A DNA stretch of 25,275 bases, taken from NCBI GenBank assembly GCA_029939545.1, contig JAOZSS010000012.1, forward strand, positions 1 through 25,275, in the 5' to 3' direction. The stretch's first letter is position 1; every line of letters begins with the position of its first letter. The position numbers were made by a program, and so were the translations under genes. Positions 13,449 to 22,149 of the stretch are shown here, in pieces. Under the pieces are notes generated by a model. The model saw only the letters and a list, made by a program, of their open reading frames with translations, did no database searches and had not been told where the DNA came from. The stretch comes from Kiritimatiellia bacterium. GTDB lineage: Bacteria > Verrucomicrobiota > Kiritimatiellia > UBA8416 > JABMPJ01.

Positions 13449-16400
13449 GTGAGTAAGAAAAAGCCCTTCGTTCACCTTCATCTGCATACCGCGTTCAGCC
13501 TCCTCGACGGGGCCTGTCGCGTGAAGCCCCTCATGGACGCCGTGGCCGAGAAGGACATGCCTGCGGTCGCCATCACCGATCATGGCGTCATGTACGGCTG
13601 CATCGATTTCTTCAAGGCCGCCCGCGACAAGGGCATCAAGCCGATCATCGGCTGCGAATTCTACATCACCCCCGGCAGCCGTCATGACCGGCGAATCGAG
13701 GGCCAGAAGGTCCAGAACCACCACCTCGTCCTTCTGGCCAGGAATATGGTGGGCTACCACAACCTGGTACGACTCTGCACGACGGCCCACATGGAAGGGT
13801 TCTATTACAAGCCGCGTATCGACATGGAGATCCTCTCCAAGTGGAACGAGGGACTCATCGGACTCAGTGCCTGTCTCAAGGGCGAGGTCACCTCGCGGCT
13901 GGCCGAAGAGGATCTGGCCGGTGCCATTGCCAAGGCCAACGCCTATGCCGACATCCTCGGACGCGATAATTTCTACATCGAGATCCAGGATCACGGCATT
14001 CCCGAGCAACGCGTGGCCAACAAGCTCATGTCCGAGCTATCCTCCCAGACCGGCCTCCCGCTGGTCGCAACCAACGACGTCCACTACCTGCAGAAGTCCG
14101 ATGCCGCAGCGCACGAAGTGCTGCTCTGCCTACAGACCCAAACCGTCCTGAGCGACCCCAAGCACATGCGCTATCGCACTGACGAGTTCTACCTCAAGAG
14201 CCGCGAAGAGATGGAGGTGATCTTCCGAGACTACCCCGGCGCGGTTGACATCACCAACGAGATTGCCGACCGGTGCAACGTAGAGTTCGAGTTCGGCAAG
14301 TTGCACTTTCCCTCCTACGACGCTACCGAGGGGCTGGCCCACCGTGACTATCTTATCAAACTCGGACAGGAGGGCATTGCACGCCTTTACGATGTGGCCG
14401 ATCCGGACAACCCGAAGACAGACGCCGAGAAGGAGATCATGGACCGGTTCGATCATGAGATCGCCGTGATCGAGAAAACCGGCTTTGTGAACTACTTCCT
14501 CGTCGTGTGGGACTTCATGAACTATGCGCGCCAACAGGATATTCCAGTCGGGCCCGGTCGTGGCTCGGGTGGCGGCAGCATCGTGGCCTATGCGCTCGGC
14601 ATCACGACGATCGATCCCCTGCGCTATGAGCTGATTTTCGAGCGTTTTCTCAACCCGGAACGCGTGTCGCCGCCCGACTTCGACATCGATTTCTGCCAGG
14701 CCCGCCGCGGCGAGGTGATCGAGTATGTAAAGGACAAGTATGGCCGCGACAGTGTCGCGCAGATCATCACGTTCGGCTCGCTTGGCGCCAAGTCCGTCAT
14801 CCGCGACGTCGGCCGCGTCCTGGAGATCCCTTACGGCCGCTGTGACCAGCTTTCCAAGATGATCCCTGACGACCCCAAGATGACGCTCCAGAAAGCCCTG
14901 GAGGAGAATCCGGACTTCAAGCGCGCCTACAACACTGATGAGGACTGCAAGCGCATCCTTGACTATGGATTTGTGCTCGAAGGGCTCTACCGCAACGCCG
15001 GCACCCATGCGGCGGGCGTCGTCATCGGCGAGAAGCCGCTCATCGAGATTATCCCGCTCTCACGAGACAAAGACAAAGAGCCTGTAACCCAGTACACCAT
15101 GGAGCCTCTTGGTGAGATCGGGCTGCTTAAGATGGACTTCCTGGGGCTTAAGACCCTCACCGTTCTCAAGGAGGCCTGCGTGCTGATCAAGGAAATCCAC
15201 GGTGTCGATATCGACCTCGAGGAGATCCCCTTCGACAACCAGCCGACCTACGATCTCCTGAACCGCGGCGACACGGTAGGCGTATTCCAGCTCGAATCCG
15301 GCGGTATGCGCGACCTCGTTCGCCGAATCGGGGTGGATAGAATTGAAGATGTCATGGCCTTGATCGCCCTCTACAGACCCGGCCCCATGAACATGCTTCC
15401 CGACTTTGTGGACCGTAAGACCGGAAAAGCCAAGCCGCACTATGACCACCCGCTGCTGGAAACGATTCTGAAGGAAACGTACGGCGTCATGGTCTACCAG
15501 GAGCAGGTGCAGAAAGCCGCCAACGTGCTGGCGGGTTATTCACTGGGTGAAGCCGATATTCTGCGCAAAGCCATGGGCAAAAAAAAGCAGTCAGTCATGG
15601 AAGAACAGCGCCAGAAGTTCGTGGCAGGCTGCAAGACCACCAACCAGATCGACAGCAAACGAGCAGGCGGCATTTTCGACACCATGGCAAAATTCGCGGG
15701 GTACGGATTCAACAAGGCACACACCGCCGGTTACGCCATCATCTCCTACCAGACAGCGTACCTGAAAGCCAACTACCCGGCCGAGTTCATGGCGGCCCTG
15801 ATCTCCAGCGAGATCGGAAACTTCGACAAGCTTCCCGTCTTTATCAACGAGGCCATCGCCATGGATCTCGATATTCTCCCGCCCGATGTCAACGCCAGTC
15901 GACCGCGCTTCATGCCCGCGGGCAAGACGATCCGCTTCGGACTGGCCGGGATCAAGAACGTCGGCACCGGTGCATCCCAGGCTATCGTCGACGAGCGCAT
16001 CGCCAATGGCCCCTACAGCGGAATGATCGATCTCTGCTCAAGGGTGGACAGTTCATTGCTCAACAAGAAAGCCCTCGAGAGCCTGGTCCGCGCCGGAGGC
16101 ATGGACTGTTTTGAGATGCACCGGGCCCGCATCTTCAACGGGATCGACTTCGCGACGACCCGCGCCGCCTCGGCCCTGCGCGACAAGCGGTCCGGCCAGG
16201 GCAACCTGTTCGACATGCTGGACACGACCGAGTCCGACGTCGCATCGGACGAGCTGCCCGAGTGCGATCCGTGGCACGAGAGCGAGCTGCTCGCCGGCGA
16301 GCGCGAGCTGCTGGGCATCTACATGAGCGGCCATCCCCTCACCCAGTACGCGCCCATTCTGAACCGCTACCAGACGATGGGTATCGGCGACATGGGCACT

Positions 16401-16979
16401 TCTGACGACCATGCACAGGCCCGTATCGGCGGCATCATCTCAACCGTGACAAGGCGTGTCACCAAGGCCACCAAGGAGGCCATGGCCATTCTCCTGCTGG
16501 AGGACCTGGACGGATACACCGAGGTACTCGTCTTTCCGGAAGCCTTTCAGAAGTACGGCGTCCACGTCCACGAAGACGCCGCCGTGCTCGTATGCGGCGA
16601 GGTATCGCGGCGGGAAGATGTGCCGAAACTCATCGCCTACGAGATCTATCCCCTTGCCGATGCCCCGCGCTATTTCGCCACCAAGCTGAGCATCCATCTC
16701 CCCGTGTCACACATGGAAGAGAAGCTGCCGCGTATTCGCGAGCTCATCAAGACACATCCGGGCGAAACGCCGGTCATTATCTGCCTGCAGTTTGCCGGAG
16801 GCGAGAAGGTGTTCATGGACACCGACCCCACCTTCAAGGTGCTGCCCGAGGAATCGCTGGTGCACGAGCTACAGCAGGAAATTGGCGAAGACAGCGTCTA
16901 CGTCGCCATCAACCCCAAGCCCTGCCTGCGCGAACGCAACGGCAAGAACGGCCGGGGACGATGGGGTGGAGGCCGCTAG
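13449..16979 (+). CDS. dnaE: DNA polymerase III subunit alpha
   Basis: 1176 aa, the usual length of DnaE1. It is the replicative polymerase subunit of the cytoplasmic holoenzyme. The PHP domain opens with H9-L-H-L-H13-T and I-T-D-H-G-V-M-Y-G, with metal-binding motifs that look intact, unlike E. coli. The palm has G-P-G-R-G-S-G-G-G-S and the catalytic P-D-F-D412-I-D414-F, with the third Asp in L-K-M-D563-F-L-G-L-K-T-L. The fingers and helix-hairpin-helix region (Y-G-V-M-V-Y-Q-E-Q, F-N-K-A-H-T-A-G-Y) is followed by an OB domain (I-G-G-I-I-S-T-V-T-R-R ... L-E-D-L-D-G). The start is GTG with no strong Shine-Dalgarno, but TAAGAT lies 9 nt before it. The gene converges on the gre-like gene. Confidence 0.97.
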   Translation: MSKKKPFVHLHLHTAFSLLDGACRVKPLMDAVAEKDMPAVAITDHGVMYGCIDFFKAARDKGIKPIIGCEFYITPGSRHDRRIEGQKVQNHHLVLLARNMVGYHNLVRLCTTAHMEGFYYKPRIDMEILSKWNEGLIGLSACLKGEVTSRLAEEDLAGAIAKANAYADILGRDNFYIEIQDHGIPEQRVANKLMSELSSQTGLPLVATNDVHYLQKSDAAAHEVLLCLQTQTVLSDPKHMRYRTDEFYLKSREEMEVIFRDYPGAVDITNEIADRCNVEFEFGKLHFPSYDATEGLAHRDYLIKLGQEGIARLYDVADPDNPKTDAEKEIMDRFDHEIAVIEKTGFVNYFLVVWDFMNYARQQDIPVGPGRGSGGGSIVAYALGITTIDPLRYELIFERFLNPERVSPPDFDIDFCQARRGEVIEYVKDKYGRDSVAQIITFGSLGAKSVIRDVGRVLEIPYGRCDQLSKMIPDDPKMTLQKALEENPDFKRAYNTDEDCKRILDYGFVLEGLYRNAGTHAAGVVIGEKPLIEIIPLSRDKDKEPVTQYTMEPLGEIGLLKMDFLGLKTLTVLKEACVLIKEIHGVDIDLEEIPFDNQPTYDLLNRGDTVGVFQLESGGMRDLVRRIGVDRIEDVMALIALYRPGPMNMLPDFVDRKTGKAKPHYDHPLLETILKETYGVMVYQEQVQKAANVLAGYSLGEADILRKAMGKKKQSVMEEQRQKFVAGCKTTNQIDSKRAGGIFDTMAKFAGYGFNKAHTAGYAIISYQTAYLKANYPAEFMAALISSEIGNFDKLPVFINEAIAMDLDILPPDVNASRPRFMPAGKTIRFGLAGIKNVGTGASQAIVDERIANGPYSGMIDLCSRVDSSLLNKKALESLVRAGGMDCFEMHRARIFNGIDFATTRAASALRDKRSGQGNLFDMLDTTESDVASDELPECDPWHESELLAGERELLGIYMSGHPLTQYAPILNRYQTMGIGDMGTSDDHAQARIGGIISTVTRRVTKATKEAMAILLLEDLDGYTEVLVFPEAFQKYGVHVHEDAAVLVCGEVSRREDVPKLIAYEIYPLADAPRYFATKLSIHLPVSHMEEKLPRIRELIKTHPGETPVIICLQFAGGEKVFMDTDPTFKVLPEESLVHELQQEIGEDSVYVAINPKPCLRERNGKNGRGRWGGGR

Positions 16980-17033
16980 AGAGGAGGACGGAAGTCAGAT
17001 GCTGCCCCTCTGACGTCTCGCGGGCGGAATTTC

Positions 17034-17068
17034 CGACCTCTGACCTCTGATCTCCGACCTCTATCTCC
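17034..17068. repeat. Five degenerate 7-nt repeats at the dnaE/gre convergence
   Basis: CGACCTC, TGACCTC, TGATCTC, CGACCTC and TATCTCC run without gaps. The last unit contains the stop codon of the gre-like gene on the minus strand. Just before it, GTCAGA (16994-16999) and TCTGAC (17009-17014) can form a short hairpin. Together these fill most of the 81-nt gap between the converging genes. Confidence 0.6.
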
Positions 17069-19259
17069 CCTCCATCCACTCACGGATGTCGTCATCGATC
17101 GGTGTGACGCGTGTGATACGGCAGGTGCCGGCGGGGATCGTCCGGCTGCCGATCTCTACGGTTTCGGTAAGCTCGATCGTGTCACCGGCCTTTTTGCCGT
17201 GGAGGAGCTCCGCCACGCCGCTGCCGGAGCCCACGATGCCCAGCGCTTCATCCCTATCCCACTCACCCAGGATGCAGAGACGCTGCTCTTCGCCATCGCC
17301 CCCGGCGATCCAGACACAGGTGGCCATGCCGACTACCTCAGCCGGGGCATTCTTGAAGTCGCTGGCGATCACGGTGGAAAGATCCGCTTCCAGCTCGCCC
17401 TTACGCCGCATCAGAAGTCCCTGGCGATCCTTGGCTGACTGGTATTCGAAGTTCTCGCGCAGGTCACCGTAGCTGATTGCCACGCCGATCTCCTTGCTGT
17501 TCTCGGGGATATCGACCTCGACAACCTTCTTCAGTGTCGCCTGCCGTTCGCGGAAGCTACGCCATGAGGTTAAACGTGCCCGTACGGGCTCCTCACCCTC
17601 GTCGTCGTTCGCCGCTTCGGTTATCCGTTTCAGCTCAGGGTAGGTCTTCAGAACGCGCGCGAGTACGCTGCGGCTCTCAGTCGGATCCCAGTTCGTGGCT
17701 GCGGTCACGCGCCGCGTGAAGCCTTCGCGTGCCAGCTCGCTGACCGATGCCAGGAGGCTGTCCAACCACGCCTGCTGCTCGAACAGGCCGCGCAACAGGT
17801 TCTGCGCCCGCAGGGCATGGGCGCTGCACGGCGAGTCGAACACACGCACGCAACGGAAGAGCAGGTCCTCACGGGTAACAGGCTGGTTCTGGTCCACGAA
17901 GTCCAGGTTGCGGCACAACCAGCAGACGGTGATGGCCGCCACGCTATCGGCATCGAAGATCTCGCGGAACCGCGCGCCAGCGCTCGCCGCACGCCCCTGC
18001 TCAACGAGGTAAGGCACCACTTCGTCCAACAGGCGAATCGACAGCACATCCAGCATGTCAACCAGCCGGGAAGCAAAGTCATCGCCGAACTGTGTGGCCA
18101 ACAGGCTGACGAAGGGCTTCAGCTCACGTACCGGCAGCGCATCCACTGTGGCGACAAAACGATCCCGCTCCAGCATGCGGCTGAGCATGGCATGCATCGT
18201 CTCACCGGGAGCGCCGTCCGTTGCCCCGAGCCGATCGGCGGCCGTACAGGCAGCAGCAGCCACCTGGGGCGCGCGCAGCTCGGTACCGAGCGCGGCGAAA
18301 GAGAGGCGATCAGCAAGGATCTGACGGGCGGCTTCGTCCAAGTCCGACGTATCGGACGCCGCTTCCAGTTCATACACCCGTTCCAGGATAGTCTCGCAAT
18401 CGCGCTCCACCTTCAACAGCTCAAACCAGGCGCTGTCGTACTGCTTCGCGGATGCGAGGAGACGAATGTTCTCAGTACGCTTGACCGGAATCTCAACCAG
18501 GTCATCGTTCTTGAGCCCGCGGCGTGCGCCATCCCAGAATGGCTTCCATTGGGCAGTATCCACAATCCCGTCTTCGAGAATCTCGCGGAGGAGCGGGGCC
18601 GGCATATCACCATAGCTCCGGAGCACCATGCGTACGATCTCGGCGGGCTCCTCCTTGATGCGGCGGGCAAGTTCCTCGGGGTCGCGATGCCGTAACGTGA
18701 GGATGTGGTCCTCGGAGAGCAGCGTCAGGGCTTCGGCGGCATAGCCATAGGTCATGGAGTGTTGTGGCTTGCCTTCGAAATCGATGATGATCTTCATGTA
18801 GAAGTCGTCGCACTTCTTGACGACCCCGAAGCCCCACGTCTTATCGAGCACCAGCGCACCGGGCTGTAGCCCCAGCAGAAGATTGATCCTGCCCATGCAA
18901 ACGGTGACGTCGTCGCTGCCGTCAAACCCGGCGCTGGCAACAATCTCCTTGTCGCTGCGGTTGCGGAAGACCGACTTCACCGCCTTGTGGCAAAGCCGCT
19001 TGAAATCGCGATCACCGGTACGCCAGCCCATCTCGGCGGTCATTAGAACCGCCATGTTGTCGCGGTCACGCCGCTGCACCAGCGTCTCCTCCAGCAGCTC
19101 AGCCCACTCATTGGCCAGCGTCTTCTGGTTACTCTCGCCCCGTGCGACCAACACCGACACGAGCTCGTCGAATGGCAGCGGATCCGCCTCCAGTCCTTCA
19201 AGAAACCACTCCTCCTGCGCCCCTGCTTCCATCGTGTCCCATTCCGGCGGTAAACCCAT
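17061..19259 (-). CDS. greA: GreA-type transcript cleavage factor with a very long N-terminal extension
   Basis: 732 aa; E. coli GreA is 158 aa. The last ~175 residues are a Gre factor: a coiled coil whose tip carries G-D599-L-R-E602-N-F-E-Y, matching the acidic residues (D41 and E44 of E. coli GreA) that activate RNA cleavage in backtracked polymerase, then the FKBP-like C-terminal domain (V-G-S-G-S-G-V-A-E-L-L-H-G-K-K-A-G-D). The ~550-residue N-terminal part is mostly helical, with a beta segment near residues 125-160 (L-D-K-T-W-G-F-G-V-V-K-K). Chlamydial GreA has the same general design, so this supports a PVC origin. The ATG at 19259 is chosen because AGGAGG lies 8 nt before it. The role of the extension is unknown. 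Confidence 0.85.
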   Translation of the reverse strand: MGLPPEWDTMEAGAQEEWFLEGLEADPLPFDELVSVLVARGESNQKTLANEWAELLEETLVQRRDRDNMAVLMTAEMGWRTGDRDFKRLCHKAVKSVFRNRSDKEIVASAGFDGSDDVTVCMGRINLLLGLQPGALVLDKTWGFGVVKKCDDFYMKIIIDFEGKPQHSMTYGYAAEALTLLSEDHILTLRHRDPEELARRIKEEPAEIVRMVLRSYGDMPAPLLREILEDGIVDTAQWKPFWDGARRGLKNDDLVEIPVKRTENIRLLASAKQYDSAWFELLKVERDCETILERVYELEAASDTSDLDEAARQILADRLSFAALGTELRAPQVAAAACTAADRLGATDGAPGETMHAMLSRMLERDRFVATVDALPVRELKPFVSLLATQFGDDFASRLVDMLDVLSIRLLDEVVPYLVEQGRAASAGARFREIFDADSVAAITVCWLCRNLDFVDQNQPVTREDLLFRCVRVFDSPCSAHALRAQNLLRGLFEQQAWLDSLLASVSELAREGFTRRVTAATNWDPTESRSVLARVLKTYPELKRITEAANDDEGEEPVRARLTSWRSFRERQATLKKVVEVDIPENSKEIGVAISYGDLRENFEYQSAKDRQGLLMRRKGELEADLSTVIASDFKNAPAEVVGMATCVWIAGGDGEEQRLCILGEWDRDEALGIVGSGSGVAELLHGKKAGDTIELTETVEIGSRTIPAGTCRITRVTPIDDDIREWMEGR

Positions 19260-19354
19260 AATCAAAACCTCCTATTAACCCAAAACAGCCGCACAGTGTG
19301 CCATACCTGAGAAAATGGTTCAAGAGCGGCAAAGATGCGGCTATACTACGGTCT

Positions 19355-19750
19355 ATGAATACGATTGCCATCCGAACAGAAGGACGAACCCACTTTGTGG
19401 ACATTACCGAACAGGTAGCTGGCGCCGCGCAAGAGCTCAGAATAGAGAACGGTGTCATTACAGTTTTCGTCCCTCACACCACAGCCGGGGTGACGGTCAA
19501 CGAAAATGCTGATCCTGATGTGACGGCTGACATGGAGTTGGTGCTCGATCGCATCGTGCCTTGGACGGGTGGTTACGCGCATTGCGAAGGCAACACGGCC
19601 GCCCACGTTAAGGCCTCGATGATGGGCTCGTCCTGCCAGGTCATTGTCGAAAACGGCCGCCTCGCGCTTGGCACGTGGCAGGCGATCTACTTCTGCGAAT
19701 TCGATGGTCCACGGTCACGCAACGTGTGGATCTCTGCCGTGCCGGGGTGA
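19355..19750 (+). CDS. YjbQ family protein (UPF0047)
   Basis: 131 aa. It matches the YjbQ/UPF0047 family: V-P-H-T-T-A-G-V-T-V-N-E-N-A-D-P-D-V, then H-C-E-G-N-T-A-A-H-V-K-A-S-M-M-G-S-S and a C-terminal G-T-W-Q-A-I-Y-F-C-E-F-D-G-P-R-x-R. These form a trimeric fold with conserved His, Glu and Asp. Some members have been linked to thiamine phosphate synthase activity, but the physiological role is unsettled. The ATG at 19355 is used rather than an upstream start at 19298 because family members begin here. There is no Shine-Dalgarno; TATACT at 19342-19347 places transcription start almost on the ATG. It is divergent from the gre-like gene. Confidence 0.9.
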   Translation: MNTIAIRTEGRTHFVDITEQVAGAAQELRIENGVITVFVPHTTAGVTVNENADPDVTADMELVLDRIVPWTGGYAHCEGNTAAHVKASMMGSSCQVIVENGRLALGTWQAIYFCEFDGPRSRNVWISAVPG

Positions 19751-19841
19751 CCGCCTCGCAACTAAGTGTGGATTAGACCTATTTAGAGATGGCCCGCCAT
19801 GTCTCCGCCTGCTAGGCTACCCACAAAAGGACGACAACAGG

Positions 19842-21677
19842 GTGAAGCACTCACATAAACTTGGTCTATTCGATGTCTTTTGCACGGCCACCGGTGCCAT
19901 GATCAGTTCGGGATTGTTCATTCTTCCGGGGCTGGCCCATGCCGAGGCGGGGCCGGCGGTGGTGCTATCTTACCTCCTGGGTGGCCTGCTGGCCCTGACC
20001 GGCTTGCTGAGTCAGTCCGAACTGGTCTCCGCGATGCCGAAGACGGGAGGCACCTACTACTACGTCACGCGCAGCATGGGCGCGGCGATGGGTACAGTGA
20101 ACGGACTGATTACGTGGTTCTCGCTCTCGCTGAAGAGCGCGTTCGCGCTGGTCGGTATGGCCGCCTTCACCGGGGTGCTAGCGCAGCACCTTGATAGCCG
20201 CATCGTCGCACTGGTCCTCTGCCTTTTCTTCGTGGGGCTCAACATCTTCGGCATTGAGGGCGCGGCCCGAGTCCAACGCTGGTTGGTGGTTGGACTGCTT
20301 GCCATTCTCGGTCTCTACATCGTGCGAGGCATGTCTGCCGTGGATGTTGCAAACTTCGAGCCCTTCGCGCCGCATGGACTGATGCCCGTCCTGTCGACGG
20401 CCGGTCTTGTTTTCATTTCCTTCGGTGGCTTGGTCAAAGTCGCGGCGATCGCGGAGGAGGTCAAACGTCCGGCACGAACCGTACCGCTGGGGATGATGCT
20501 CTCGTTGAGCGTGGTATCGATCCTCTACTTCCTCGTGGTCTTCGTGACATCCGGGGCGCTAGGCAGCGAGAAGCTTGATGTGTCGCTGACGCCTATTACC
20601 GACGGGGCGCGTGTCTTCCTCGGCACGCCCGGGGTGATCCTGCTCAGCATCGCAGCGATCCTGGCCTTCATTTCCACGGCCAATGCCGGCATCATGTCGG
20701 CCTCGCGCTATCCGGTGGCCCTTTCCCGGGACCGACTCTTGCCCGCGGTCTTCGGCCAGATCAACAGCCGGTTCCGCACGCCGCACGTGTCGCTGATCTT
20801 TACCGGCGGGTTCATGATCATCGCCCTCTTCCTGAAGCTCACCATCCTGATCAAAGTCGCCTCGAGCGTCCTGATCCTGACCTTCCTCTTCTCCTGTCTC
20901 TCGGTCATCATTATGCGCGAGAGTCGGCTACAGAACTATCGACCCCAGTTTCGTTCACCGCTCTACCCATGGATGCAGATTGTCGGCATTGTGGGGTGCC
21001 TGCTGCTCCTGGTTGGAATGGGCGCACCAGCCTTGCTGGCCAGTGCTGTGCTGATTGCCGCCGGCTTCTTCTCGTACTGGTTCTACGGACGCGTTCGCTC
21101 CACCCGCGAGTACGCCCTGCTCCACCTTATTGAGCGCCTGACATCGAAGGATCTCACCGAGCATCTTCTCGAGTCGGAACTGAAAGAGGTCATTCGCGAG
21201 CGCGACCATATTTCGACCGACCGGTTCGATCACATCATCGAGGAGTGTCCCATTCTCGACATCGACCATCACATAACGCTGGACGATTTCTTCCAGAAGG
21301 TTGCCGAGACGCTGTCGCCACGCATCAACACGTCGCAGGAGGACATTGTGCGCCTGTTGCACGAGCGAGAGAGAGAGACGAGTACCGTGATCGCCTCCGG
21401 CCTCGCCATCCCTCACCTTGTCCTGGAGGGCGAGCACAAATTCGACATCCTGCTGGCGCGATGCAAGCCAGGCATCTCGTGGTCGGGAGACGTGCCCGAG
21501 GTACACGCGGTCTTCGTCCTGGCCGGGACAAAGGATGAACGGAACTTCCACCTGCGCGCGCTGGCGGCTATCGCCCAGATTGCGCAGCCGCTTCACTTCT
21601 ACAAGCGCTGGATCCAAGCGCGTAGCGAGGAAGGCCTGCGTGACGTGGTGCTGCTGGGGCAGCGGCAACGGTTGTAG
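19842..21677 (+). CDS. APC-superfamily permease fused to a PTS EIIA (PtsN-type) domain
   Basis: About 611 aa. Residues ~1-430 are an amino acid/polyamine/organocation permease with around 12 membrane helices; helix 1 has the substrate-binding break T-G-A-M-I-S-S-G-L-F-I-L-P-G. After a charged linker (R-S-T-R-E-Y-A-L-L-H-L-I-E-R-L-T-S-K), residues ~465-611 form a fructose/nitrogen-type EIIA domain. It has I-A-S-G-L-A-I-P-H525-L, where the His is the phospho-acceptor, and a later V-F-V-L-A-G-T-K-D-E-R-N-F-H-L-R-A-L-A-A-I-A. The EIIA part may tie transport to the phosphorylation state of a PTS-Ntr chain. The start is a GTG at 19842 with AAGGA 10 nt upstream; upstream extensions lack family similarity. 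The substrate is unknown. Confidence 0.88.
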   Translation: MKHSHKLGLFDVFCTATGAMISSGLFILPGLAHAEAGPAVVLSYLLGGLLALTGLLSQSELVSAMPKTGGTYYYVTRSMGAAMGTVNGLITWFSLSLKSAFALVGMAAFTGVLAQHLDSRIVALVLCLFFVGLNIFGIEGAARVQRWLVVGLLAILGLYIVRGMSAVDVANFEPFAPHGLMPVLSTAGLVFISFGGLVKVAAIAEEVKRPARTVPLGMMLSLSVVSILYFLVVFVTSGALGSEKLDVSLTPITDGARVFLGTPGVILLSIAAILAFISTANAGIMSASRYPVALSRDRLLPAVFGQINSRFRTPHVSLIFTGGFMIIALFLKLTILIKVASSVLILTFLFSCLSVIIMRESRLQNYRPQFRSPLYPWMQIVGIVGCLLLLVGMGAPALLASAVLIAAGFFSYWFYGRVRSTREYALLHLIERLTSKDLTEHLLESELKEVIRERDHISTDRFDHIIEECPILDIDHHITLDDFFQKVAETLSPRINTSQEDIVRLLHERERETSTVIASGLAIPHLVLEGEHKFDILLARCKPGISWSGDVPEVHAVFVLAGTKDERNFHLRALAAIAQIAQPLHFYKRWIQARSEEGLRDVVLLGQRQRL

Positions 21678-21688
21678 GGGCTTCGCCC

Positions 21689-22084
21689 ATGACAAAGAAA
21701 CCATCCAAAACAGAGATGAGCCGGGTTTGTGTGCAATGCGGCGCGCGTTGCTGTCGCTACATCGCGACGGAGATTGATACGCCCACCTGCAAGAAGGACT
21801 ATGACCACATCCGCTGGTACCTGATGCACGGAAACATTCATGTGTTCGTGGATCACGAGGGGGACTGGTGCCTCGAAGTGGAGAGCTCCTGCGAGCACCT
21901 GGCCCCGGACGGGAGCTGCACGAACTACAGCAATCGACCCAAAATATGCCGCCAATACGGCGCCGATCACCAGACCTGCGAATATCTCGCCGAGGACGCC
22001 CCCTACGAATTCCGCTTCTCAACCGCCGACGAATACGAAGCCTGGCTGGACAAGAAGAAAGTCAAGTGGCGTTGGAAGAAGTAG
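21689..22084 (+). CDS. YkgJ-family cysteine cluster protein
   Basis: 131 aa, putative zinc- or iron-chelating protein (PF03692 type). Motifs: C14-x2-C17-x3-C21-C22 near the N-terminus, then C-L-E-V-E-S-S-C-E-H-L and C-T-N-Y-S-N-R-P-K-I-C-R-Q-Y, the usual C-x-I-Y-x-x-R-P-x-x-C-R pattern. Members are cytoplasmic and poorly characterised. It starts 11 nt after the permease stop, so it is probably in the same transcript, with AGGGG about 8 nt before the ATG. The C-terminus is lysine-rich (K-V-K-W-R-W-K-K) and runs directly into a GTAGAAGAA repeat that leads into the four-helix-bundle cassette. Confidence 0.88.
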   Translation: MTKKPSKTEMSRVCVQCGARCCRYIATEIDTPTCKKDYDHIRWYLMHGNIHVFVDHEGDWCLEVESSCEHLAPDGSCTNYSNRPKICRQYGADHQTCEYLAEDAPYEFRFSTADEYEAWLDKKKVKWRWKK

Positions 22085-22104
22085 TAGAAGAAGTAGAAGA
22101 AGTA

Positions 22105-22140
22105 CGAACAGCCGAACATTCGAACAGCCGAACTACGAAG
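22105..22140 (+). repeat. Left arm of a perfect 36-bp inverted repeat, itself built of 8-nt units
   Basis: The arm reads as CGAACAGC, CGAACATT, CGAACAGC, CGAACTAC, GAAG. Its exact reverse complement is at 22551-22586. Positions 22084-22104 just outside are a GTAGAAGAA trinucleotide-type repeat. The arm ends 9 nt before the start codon of the enclosed gene. Confidence 0.9.
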
Positions 22141-22149
22141 TGAGGGGAT

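Noticed and set aside
14130..15008. A 292-codon open frame opposite dnaE
   Set aside because: The overlapping DnaE has catalytic residues in this very stretch; the reverse frame has no recognisable fold.
17817..18695. A 292-codon plus-strand open frame opposite the gre-like gene
   Set aside because: The minus-strand gene has a strong ribosome site and an intact Gre domain in one continuous frame; the opposite frame has no motif.
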